A stretch of 64,000 nucleotides of DNA. It comes from Thalassotalea euphylliae. Its GTDB lineage: Bacteria; Pseudomonadota; Gammaproteobacteria; Enterobacterales; Alteromonadaceae. The translations under genes and the position numbers were made by a program. How positions within the stretch are numbered: the stretch's first letter is position 1; every line of letters starts with the position of its first letter. The notes below the pieces were generated by a model that saw only the letters and a list, made by a program, of their open reading frames with translations, searched no databases and was not told where the DNA came from. Of this stretch, positions 24,773 to 31,518 are shown one piece after another. The stretch lies in the NCBI RefSeq assembly GCF_003390375.1, contig NZ_QUOT01000001.1, forward strand, positions 3,162,001 through 3,226,000. Reading direction: 5' to 3'.

Positions 24773-26296
24773 GTGGCCAAATTTGTTATACCACTACACC
24801 TTTGGATTTCACGAGAAGATAAGCAAGGAGGAAAGAACACAGAGGATTACTTCTTAGCAAGTAAGGCTCTACCTTGGTGGGCGATAGGAGCTTCACTTAT
24901 TGCTTCAAATATCTCAGCGGAGCAGATTATCGGTATGTCAGGCTCTGGTTACGCGATTGGTTTAGCAATCGCGTCATATGAATGGATGGCGGCAATTACC
25001 TTGATCATTGTTGGTAAGTATATGCTTCCCATTTTCTTGAAAAATGGCATATACACTATGCCTCAATACCTAGAACAACGCTTCGACTCAAAAGTAAAAA
25101 CAACTCTAGCGCTATTCTGGCTAGCCGTTTACATCTTCGTCAACCTGACGGCTGTTTTGTGGTTAGGTGGCCTAGCAATAGAAACTGTTGCTGGTGTTGA
25201 CTGGATGTTTGGCATGATTTTCCTTGCTGTGTTCTCAATTGCTTATTCACTTTATGGCGGCCTTAAAGCGGTAGCTTATACAGATATATTACAAGTTGTT
25301 TTACTGGTATTTGGTGGATTATTTCTGAGCTACTTAGCGTTAGATGCTGTTTCTGATGGTCAAGGGGTATTAGCTGGTTTTGGCGTGCTTACAGAGCATG
25401 CACCCGCGCACTTTGACATGATTTTGAGTCCTGAAAATGAGCATTACATGAGCTTACCGGGTATATCAGTATTAATTGGTGGTATGTGGATAATGAACTT
25501 CAGCTATTGGGGCTTTAACCAATATATTATCCAGCGTGCATTGGCAGCGAAAGATGTTAAAGAAGCACAGAAAGGTATTGCTTTTGCTGCTTATCTTAAA
25601 CTATTGATGCCAATAATTGTTGTATTGCCCGGTATTGCGGCTGTTATCTTGTACCCGCAGCTAACTACACCAGACCAAGCGTATCCTTCAATGATGTCGT
25701 TAATGCCTGTTGGTATTAAAGGGCTAGTATTTGCCGCATTAGTCGCTGCGATTGTTTCTTCACTGGCATCTATGACCAATAGTATTTCTACTATTTTTAC
25801 TATGGATATTTATGCCAAGTTAAAACCGGGTAAGTCGCAACGTCACTATGTACACACAGGTCGAATAGCAGCTTTGGTTTCTCTAGCCATTGCATTAGTA
25901 GTAGCGGAGCCTTTGTTAGGCAAGTTCGATCAAGCGTTTCAATATATTCAAGAATTTACTGGTTTCTTCACTCCGGGTATTGTTGTTATTTTTGTGATGG
26001 GCATGTTCTGGTCTAAAGCTACCTCAGCAGGTGCGTTATCCGCTGCGATAGGCTCAGCCGTATTCTCGTTAGCACTTAAGTTCCTATGGCCAGAATTACC
26101 ATTCATGGATCGCGTAGGTCTTGTTTTCTTATTATGTCTTGCACTTTGTGTATTTGTTTCGCTTGCTAGCAAGAGCCAATCAAGTAATGAGAGCGTAGAT
26201 TTAAGCGAAGTTAGCTTTGATACAACTAAAGGCTTTAATACTGCTGCGGTTGGCGTTATCTTGATCTTGATTGCGTTATACGCGACTTGGTGGTAA
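24773..26296 (+). pseudogene. sglT: Sodium/galactose symporter (vSGLT type), N-terminally truncated by IS copy A
   Basis: Sodium:solute symporter close in sequence to the Vibrio sodium/galactose transporter (EDYFLASKALPWWAIGASL, NISAEQIIGMSGSGYAIGLA, NFSYWGFNQYIIQRALAAK, SSLASMTNSISTIFTMD). Genuine homology starts at 24,799 (LWISRED); the first eight codons of the open frame come from the IS end, with a GTG at 24773. About 30-35 native residues including the first membrane helix are missing. The remaining helices are intact, so activity is uncertain: the family's core LeuT-fold helices are kept, but targeting/insertion may fail and the native promoter or operon link is gone. It originally followed galM. 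Confidence 0.85.
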
Positions 26297-26318
26297 AGAC
26301 CGACAAACCTAAATTACT

Positions 26319-26337
26319 GGGGCCATTTGGCCCCTTT
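26319..26337 (+). terminator. Rho-independent terminator after the galactose symporter
   Basis: GGGGCC-ATTT-GGCCCC hairpin followed by TTTATT, 23 bases after the symporter stop. Marks the original end of the gal operon. Confidence 0.88.
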
Positions 26338-26526
26338 ATTGTCAAAATTAATCGACAACTGATCAACCCTTCTATAATCAAAAACGACGACATGCTAGAT
26401 TAGGTAACATATCGCCGAATGAGTATGAGCGTAGATATTTAAAAACAGCCTAACTTGGTGTCTAAGATCTTTAGACCGTTACAACCTTTCATCATTAGTA
26501 AAAATTAAGATGTTAGTTTATCTGAG

Positions 26527-26628
26527 GTGAACTAAAGTTGCTGTTTTTATTCGTTCATGTACGAATTCAATTTATTGACTTTAGTTCACTTGTTTTATAA
26601 CCTGTACGAAAGTTACAGGTTTCGTACA
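26527..26628. promoter_or_regulatory. Palindromic res-like region upstream of serine resolvase
   Basis: Contains a perfect 12-base inverted repeat (GTGAACTAAAGT at 26527-26538, ACTTTAGTTCAC at 26578-26589) and a second with arms TGTACGAAA (26603-26611) and TTTCGTACA (26620-26628). A further TGTACGAA occurs at 26559-26566. Repeated inverted words ending right at the recombinase start are expected for a resolvase binding region and its autoregulated promoter. Confidence 0.65.
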
Positions 26629-26629
26629 T

Positions 26630-27205
26630 ATGAAAGTTGGTTTTGCAAGAGTCTCAACTAAAGAACAAGATTTGAATGTTCAACTGTCCAAGTTGGACGC
26701 TCATGGCTGTGAAAAAATATTCCAAGGTAAACAATCTGGTGCTTCCATTAGAAATGAAGAAAAGCTAAAGGAACTCATCGATTTTATCAGGGAAGGTGAT
26801 GAAGTTATTGTTACTCGCCTTGATCGGCTAGGTCGATCATTAAAATCTATTCTTGAGGCAATTGAAAGTATCCACACAAAGGGTGCTTGTTTAAATATTA
26901 TCGACGGTTCTCTTAATACTAAAAATGATAATCCGTTTGCTACCGCAATGATTAATTTGTGTGGAGTATTCGCTCAACTTGAGCGGGATTTAATAAAAGC
27001 CAGAACAGCAGAAGGTCGTGAAGAAGCGAAAGCTAAAGGCAAACATATGGGCAGATTGCCTGCTTTATCAGACAAACAAGCGAAAGAATTATATAAAGAT
27101 AAATTAAAGGGGGAATCGATTTCTGCGTTAGCGAAGAAATACTCTGTTAGCCGCCCTACGGTTCACCGAACAATTGAAAGAATGGAACAGCAAAATAATA
27201 AATAA
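26630..27205 (+). CDS. Serine recombinase (resolvase/invertase family)
   Basis: 191 residues of the small serine recombinase type. Catalytic Ser in GFARVSTKEQDL (about residue 8), arginines in VTRLDRLGRS, the helix E region TAEGREEAKAKGKHMGR and a C-terminal helix-turn-helix (SISALAKKYSVSRPTVHRTI). It acts in cointegrate resolution or inversion at a nearby res/inv site. It overlaps its own palindromic upstream region and is followed after 11 bases by the KAP NTPase stub, so both were likely cotranscribed. Confidence 0.93.
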   Translation: MKVGFARVSTKEQDLNVQLSKLDAHGCEKIFQGKQSGASIRNEEKLKELIDFIREGDEVIVTRLDRLGRSLKSILEAIESIHTKGACLNIIDGSLNTKNDNPFATAMINLCGVFAQLERDLIKARTAEGREEAKAKGKHMGRLPALSDKQAKELYKDKLKGESISALAKKYSVSRPTVHRTIERMEQQNNK

Positions 27206-27216
27206 AAGGAGATGTT

Positions 27217-27279
27217 ATGTGGTCTGATAAAGAATCAAAAATTGATTTTTTAAATTTTAATGAAACGGCTGAGTCGATT
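27217..27279 (+). pseudogene. KAP-family P-loop NTPase, N-terminal stub cut by IS copy B
   Basis: After GGAG at 27208-27211, ATG 27217 opens MWSDKESKIDFLNFNETAES, which resembles the opening of KAP-type (KAP_NTPase/P-loop fold) membrane-associated ATPases, where a Walker A normally follows about 25 residues later. The IS starts at 27,280 and no continuation exists beyond it at 28,540, so the rest was deleted. Only 21 codons remain, so the family call is tentative. Confidence 0.55.
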
Positions 27280-27353
27280 TGTAGTGGTATAACAAATTTG
27301 GCCACCTAGTTAGAGGTGGTATCATCACCTCATAAAATTGATTAGGTGACAAA

Positions 27354-27665
27354 ATGACAAGAACAGGCAAACGTAATTTCACACCAGAATTTCGGTTAGA
27401 AGCTGCTCAATTAGTTGTTGATCAAGGTTATTCCGTTCGAGAAGCAGCAGAAGCGATGAGCGTTGGTAAGTCGACAATGGATAAGTGGGTGCGTCAGCTT
27501 CGTAATGAACGCAAAGGCATCACCAGCAAAGCCAGCCCAATGACACCAGAGCAGTGTAAGATTAAAGAGCTTGAGAAAAAGATAAAACGCATTGAATTAG
27601 AAAAGGAAATTCTAAAAAAGGCTACCGCTCTCTTGATGTCGGACTCGATGAACAATTTAAACTAA
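27354..27665 (+). CDS. IS3-family transposase OrfA, copy B
   Basis: 103 residues identical to copy A except Arg for Lys at position 3. Contains the AAAAAAG heptamer at 27614-27620 where the -1 shift into orfB is expected. Confidence 0.92.
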   Translation: MTRTGKRNFTPEFRLEAAQLVVDQGYSVREAAEAMSVGKSTMDKWVRQLRNERKGITSKASPMTPEQCKIKELEKKIKRIELEKEILKKATALLMSDSMNNLN

Positions 27666-28531
27666 TTAAACGACTCAAAGAGAGCTATGCGGAATTCACC
27701 ATTTGCCAAACATTTAATGTTCATCGCAGTAGCTTTAAGTATTGGAATAAGCGCTCTAAGAAGCCGAATAGCAAGCAATTAAAAGAAATCGCTGTCGTTA
27801 AGCAAATCCACCGTGAAAGTAATGGCGCAGCGGGTTCTCGTACAATATCCACGATAGCGATAGACCGTGGCTATGATATTTCACGTTTCAGGGCGACAGG
27901 CTATATGAAACGTTTAGGCTTGGTGAGTTGCCAGTTACCGAAGCACCGTTATAGAAAAGTAAATCAAGAGCATGTGGCGATACCTAACCATCTCAATCAG
28001 CAGTTTGATGTGGTTAAGCCGAATCAGGTTTGGTGCGGTGATGTTACGTATATCTGGGTTGGCAATCGCTGGGCTTATTTAGCAGTTGTTATTGATTTAT
28101 TTGCGAGAAAACCGATTGGTTGGGCAATGTCTCTATCGCCTGATACAGCATTGACGAGCAAAGCACTGATGATGGCTTATGAGATGCGTGGTAAGCCTAA
28201 AGGTGTGATGTTCCATAGCGACCAAGGGACGCATTACACCAGCCGAAGCTACCGTCAATTGCTATGGCGTTGTCAGATAAAGCAAAGCATGAGTCGCCGT
28301 GGTAATTGTTGGGATAATAGCCCGATGGAGCGATTCTTTAGAAGTTTAAAAACAGAATGGATACCCACAACGGGTTACCGTTCCTTTACTGAAGCTAGAG
28401 CTGAAATAACACACTATATTGTTGGTTATTACAGCTCAGTTAGGCCGCATCACTACAATGCTGGTTTAACCCCAAATGAGTCAGAGAAAAGATACTGGCT
28501 TGAATACAAAACCGTGGCCAATTTAAGTTGA
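27614..28531 (+). CDS. IS3-family transposase OrfB, copy B (frameshift product)
   Basis: About 306 residues in the -1 frame from the slippery heptamer: KKGYRSLDVGLDEQF then the HTH_21-like region and DDE core (GDVTYIW, FHSDQGTHY, CWDNSPMERFF). The ATG at 27905 is internal. Identical to copy A as far as I compared. Confidence 0.9.
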   Translation, partial: KKGYRSLDVGLDEQFKLIKRLKESYAEFTICQTFNVHRSSFKYWNKRSKKPNSKQLKEIAVVKQIHRESNGAAGSRTISTIAIDRGYDISRFRATGYMKRLGLVSCQLPKHRYRKVNQEHVAIPNHLNQQFDVVKPNQVWCGDVTYIWVGNRWAYLAVVIDLFARKPIGWAMSLSPDTALTSKALMMAYEMRGKPKGVMFHSDQGTHYTSRSYRQLLWRCQIKQSMSRRGNCWDNSPMERFFRSLKTEWIPTTGYRSFTEARAEITHYIVGYYSSVRPHHYNAGLTPNESEKRYWLEYKTVANLS

Positions 28532-28539
28532 CCACTACA

Positions 28540-29178
28540 TCCCGTAGGTAAGCTAAATAAGTCAAAGTCTCCATTCTTTTTAGGAACCTTGATTGTTTTA
28601 AGCTCCATAGAAAAAGGCAACGATGAAATCACACTACGTTTATAAGACCAAAGGTAAAAATGCTTAACAGTGTCTAATCTACGTTTAGCAGTCGAATAAC
28701 TAAGCTTTCCTGTTTTTACTAATTTGGTTAAATGTTTTTGGTATTGCCATATAGGTAGGGAAGCAACTTGCTCTTCAACACTATCGCTTGGAAGAGGTGC
28801 TGCTATGACTTCTTCGTACAATCTATTGTTCTGAATCAGCCAGATAAGAAAAGCTTGAAGATCTTTTGCTATTGGCTCCATTGATTTGTGAGAAAGGTGT
28901 TCTCCACTCAAAGTAGCGTAATATGCTTTGGAAAAAGCCGGACTTTGATTTTTGACTTTTGAGTTTGGCTTAATGGAGTAAATACCTAATCTTCTATGGA
29001 TTAGAAATAAATTCATCTCTAAGCACTCTTTGATTCTGCTCTCACAAGATAAAAGAGGGAACTCTGGATCTATAATATCTTCAGCGTATTTAACTTCTCT
29101 TAATTCACTTTCATCATCACTATTAAAATGGGCTTGGCTCCCTAAATTAAACTCACTATATTTTATTGAAACGGTCAT
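28540..29178 (-). pseudogene. Tyrosine recombinase (phage-integrase-like), N-terminal part, cut by IS copy B
   Basis: About 213 residues on the minus strand. The central stretch (LPIWQYQKHLTKLVKTGKLS YSTAKRRLDTVKHFYLWSYK, written in two parts) looks like the SAM-like core-binding domain of large tyrosine recombinases. The catalytic domain with the Arg-His-Arg-Tyr set is missing because the IS cuts the gene at 28,540. Its position about 1 kb inside the right end of the island suggests it was the island's integrase. Family is inferred from the core-binding look only. Confidence 0.65.
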
Positions 29179-29502
29179 TTGCTATATCTCTACTTTCAAA
29201 AAATGGTAACAAAATTTACCTGCGATTTCAATAATGAGGTGTTAAAAATATTCTGTAAGTTGTTGTTATTATAAGTATTTGTATAATGAATTGGTGCTGT
29301 AAGGCTGTGTGGCGCTCATTGTGTGTTGCTGTTTTTCTCACATCTAAGCGGTAAGTAGTGCATCGAAGTGGGAGGGGGCAAACGGAAAGTAGTATGTTCT
29401 AGGTATGAACAATGTTGTTTGGTAGTTCAGATTGTATACTTACTTTTTATTAAGCTTGCTTTAATTGACTAGTTAATCGATTAACGCTCGGTTGCTAATC
29501 AA
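29179..29502. other. Intergenic region upstream of the recombinase
   Basis: About 320 bases without a supported gene. It contains a perfect 14-base palindrome GTTAATCGATTAAC at 29472-29485 and outer arms ACTAGTT (29468) and AACTAGT (29501), forming a possible stem-loop directly after the small ORF that ends at 29503, or an operator for the recombinase gene. Confidence 0.5.
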
Positions 29503-29706
29503 CTAGTAAATATCTGAATCAGGGATTTCAATATCGCCTAATTCACCGAGCTGAGAATAGAATGGATGGGTCTCAAATGTATAAGTTTTATCGTCATCAG
29601 AATTGCTATTTTTCGAAGCGGCATCACCAAAGCTTGTCATATCACTTTCTATAGATTCGAGTACATCACCAAGTTCAGGGTATTTGAAGTCAATTTTCTT
29701 ATTCAT
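29503..29706 (-). CDS. Small acidic hypothetical protein
   Basis: 67 residues (MNKKIDFKYPELGDVLESIE...) with many Asp/Glu/Ser and an estimated low isoelectric point. Upstream of the truncated recombinase on the same strand. No clear ribosome site. I do not recognise it; a directionality or accessory role next to the integrase is possible but unsupported. Confidence 0.45.
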   Translation of the reverse strand: MNKKIDFKYPELGDVLESIESDMTSFGDAASKNSNSDDDKTYTFETHPFYSQLGELGDIEIPDSDIY

Positions 29707-30151
29707 AGCAAATCTAAGTGGTTCGTTCTTGATAGTTAAAGGTTAGGATGAAGGAGATGAATTATCCAGTTCAGGCGCTATCAAGCGATTGAACTTGCGA
29801 CAGAGATTGAGAAAGTAACCTTTGAGCGGACCCCTTGAGTGGGTTCCAAAATTGTAATCATTGAAAGGTTTGAAAGGGGTCGTGTTTACCTCAACATGCA
29901 CGCAGCAAGCCGTTCAAACTTATAAGCGAAACAATATCGGTGATCTTCACTAATATTTTGATAAATGTTAATTTGTTTTTGATGGTATTAATGGTCCTGC
30001 TACTTTACACAACTGGTCACTTAATAATAAAACAACTGATAAATTTTGGTGGTATATCTACCTGTTGTTATGGTCACTTATCTAACGGGTGAGATAAAAT
30101 TATTATTTATCAATAATGGGGTGTTGGTTAGTATTTAATAATGGGGTATCA
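29707..30151. other. Right-end region of the island without recognised genes
   Basis: About 445 bases with no supported gene. Short frames with stops (for example around 29751-29860) look like decayed coding sequence but could not be assigned. The end carries the direct repeat described separately. Confidence 0.5.
30112..30147. repeat. 11-base direct repeat at the right end of the island
   Basis: AATAATGGGGT occurs at 30112-30122 and again at 30137-30147, 25 bases apart, the second only four bases from where PIN-PhoH homology resumes. Its complement (ACCCCATTATT) resembles the left island end (ACCCCGAATTA at 12894). This looks like an array of recombinase or transposase binding sites. Confidence 0.6.
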
Positions 30152-30310
30152 GGTAACTTGGCGCAAATTGACAGCAACTACTTAACCGCCGTGACTTCTG
30201 GTTTAACCTATATCGTTGAGAGATTTAAAGACTTCCCAGGAAGTGCCACCATTAATCTTAACGGTGTAGTAAGAAGTCGTTTAGCATCATTTGCAGAAGA
30301 AAATTTGTAG
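30152..30310 (+). pseudogene. PIN-PhoH gene, 3' fragment of the split chromosomal copy
   Basis: Encodes GNLAQIDSNYLTAVTSGLTY...FAEENL with a TAG stop, the C-terminal end of a PhoH ATPase (sensor/arginine region). In frame, it continues the type of sequence lost at 12,890. The frame is open from an ATG at 30116, but those 12 residues belong to the island end. On its own it has no function. Confidence 0.88.
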
Positions 30311-30329
30311 TTTTCATTTCAGAGTATGA

Positions 30330-30358
30330 CGCTTTCGGTGCAGCTAGCACCGAAAGCG
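30330..30358 (+). terminator. Stem-loop after the native PIN-PhoH 3' end
   Basis: Perfect 12-base arms CGCTTTCGGTGC and GCACCGAAAGCG with a 5-base loop, 19 bases after the stop. The following bases are not T-rich, so it is a strong hairpin but not a textbook terminator; it lies between convergent genes and could serve both. Confidence 0.6.
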
Positions 30359-30405
30359 CATCGTGGAATCTCTCGGTGTCACTTTATGCGATAACTAGCG
30401 ATTTC

Positions 30406-31311
30406 TTAATAAAAATACTCTTTCTTATGTTGAAAAGCATCGCGAAAATGCTCCACTAATAAGTTAAGCTTTTTATCCGGTTGTCGCGAGCGTGGGTAGA
30501 CGGCGTACACCCCTAAGTTCTTTGCTGCATAGTCATCCAATAACGGCACAAGTCGGCCACTTTTTAAATCTTCGTGTATTAACACTTGTGGTAGATATGC
30601 GATGCCAAAATCATTTAGAAGTGCTTGCCTAATCGACTCCAAACTATTAGCGTGAAAGCGGCCAACCACTTGCACATAAAAGTCTGTTTCTTGGTCGCTA
30701 AATTGCCAGTTATCTGGCCCCACACCTTCATACTTGTAGATTAGGCATTGATGATCTTTTAACTGTGCCGGATGCGACGGTTTTCCGTGCTGAGCAATAT
30801 AGCCGGGACTTGCGCAAACCACCCAGCGCGAGTCGATTAAGCGTCTGGCGATCAGTGACGAGTCTTCTAAGTCGGCAGTGCGTATCGCTAAGTCAAAACC
30901 GTCATTAATAATGTCAACCATGCGATTGGTGACGATCAGCTCTATTTCGACATCAGGATATAGCTTGCAGAATTCAGCAATAGATCTACTTAAAATAACA
31001 TGAGCTGAGACAACGGGAACTGTCACCTTTATTTTACCACGCACGGCATCGCCGTAGCCCGTTACTGTGTCTTGTGCATCTTGTAGGGCTTGTTTGGCAA
31101 GGCGTGCTTTACCATAAAGTGCATGGCCTGCCTCCGTAAGATTGAGTTTGCGCGTGGTGCGATAGAAAAGTTGTACGTTTAATTCTTGCTCTAAGCGCGA
31201 AATACGCTTGCTCACCACTGAATTTGTCATCGCTAGTTTTTCTGCCACTCTTGAGAAAGAGCCTTCATCAACTACTTGTACAAAAAGAAAAATGTCGTCT
31301 GCTTTAACCAT
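30406..31311 (-). CDS. LysR-family transcriptional regulator
   Basis: 301 residues. N-terminal winged HTH (GSFSRVAEKLAMTNSVVSKR, residues about 16-35) and the LysR effector domain (IKVTVPVVSAHVILSRSIAEF ...). It is divergent from lldP with a 200-base shared region, so it probably controls the lactate operon, in place of the GntR-type LldR of enterics (inference). Confidence 0.9.
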   Translation of the reverse strand: MVKADDIFLFVQVVDEGSFSRVAEKLAMTNSVVSKRISRLEQELNVQLFYRTTRKLNLTEAGHALYGKARLAKQALQDAQDTVTGYGDAVRGKIKVTVPVVSAHVILSRSIAEFCKLYPDVEIELIVTNRMVDIINDGFDLAIRTADLEDSSLIARRLIDSRWVVCASPGYIAQHGKPSHPAQLKDHQCLIYKYEGVGPDNWQFSDQETDFYVQVVGRFHANSLESIRQALLNDFGIAYLPQVLIHEDLKSGRLVPLLDDYAAKNLGVYAVYPRSRQPDKKLNLLVEHFRDAFQHKKEYFY

Positions 31312-31366
31312 GCGTTAACCAAATAAAGGGATGATTATGTCAAAAAAGGAAAAAATGATTCTCTTT

Positions 31367-31384
31367 TATTAATATATATTAATA
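31367..31384. promoter_or_regulatory. 18-base AT palindrome between LysR gene and lldP
   Basis: Perfect palindrome TATTAATATATATTAATA, 56 bases upstream of the LysR start and about 135 upstream of lldP. It contains T-N11-A spacing typical of LysR boxes, but AT-richness makes chance possible. Confidence 0.4.
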
Positions 31385-31518
31385 GTTCTGATAATTGTAC
31401 ATTCCCGCTAATTTTGTTTACCAAAATGACTACAACAGCAAGCACTAGAAAAACAATCACTAGAACGCAAGGGCTGGTAAACAAACATCTAAGAATATAA
31501 CGATTAGGAGACTTGAGA

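Larger units (their letters stand above)
23539..24798 (-). mobile_element. IS3-family insertion sequence, copy A (inverted)
   Basis: 1260 bases, ends TGTAGTGGT...ACCACTACA, with inverted repeats that continue into GGCCAC. It is essentially identical to copy B at 27,280-28,539 in opposite orientation; the only difference I found is one base in codon 3 of orfA (Lys versus Arg). No target duplication is visible: left neighbour is IS481 sequence, right neighbour is the symporter gene, indicating a deletion next to the element. Confidence 0.94.
27280..28539 (+). mobile_element. IS3-family insertion sequence, copy B
   Basis: 1260 bases with the same ends as copy A (TGTAGTGGT...ACCACTACA) and opposite orientation. 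The flanks (CGATT on the left, TCCCG on the right) share no duplication. Left it interrupts the KAP NTPase gene, right the tyrosine recombinase gene, so a deletion accompanied or followed its insertion. Confidence 0.94.
12890..30151. mobile_element. ~17.3 kb genomic island inserted in the PIN-PhoH gene
   Basis: Defined by the two halves of a PIN-PhoH gene: homology ends at about 12,890 and resumes at 30,152 with GNLAQIDSNYLT. About 27 codons (81 bases), including Walker B, are absent from both halves. Contents: replacement PIN-PhoH, an IS3-family element, galR-cytochrome, a gal operon, IS481 remnant, two copies of another IS3-family element, resolvase, KAP NTPase stub, and a truncated tyrosine recombinase near the right end. 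The outer ends share an inward-facing motif (left TGCAACCCC, right TGATACCCC on the opposite strand). Coding sequence is visibly more AT-rich than the flanks. Exact ends and mechanism are inferred; no target duplication was found. Confidence 0.82.

Noticed and set aside
24799..27279. Past inversion of the segment between the two IS copies
   Set aside because: The symporter is in the same orientation as galTKE and right after galM, the expected ancestral order, and reversing the segment does not restore any target duplication or gene.
23950..28150. Composite transposon carrying the symporter and resolvase between IS copies A and B
   Set aside because: The outer flanks lack a shared duplication and interrupt different genes of the same island; the symporter belongs to the adjacent gal operon, so the arrangement is better explained by two separate insertions plus deletions.
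30116..30151. Start of a new small gene at ATG 30116
   Set aside because: The 12 residues before GNLAQID are island-end sequence; the remainder is clearly the PhoH C-terminus, so it is a fragment, not a separate gene.
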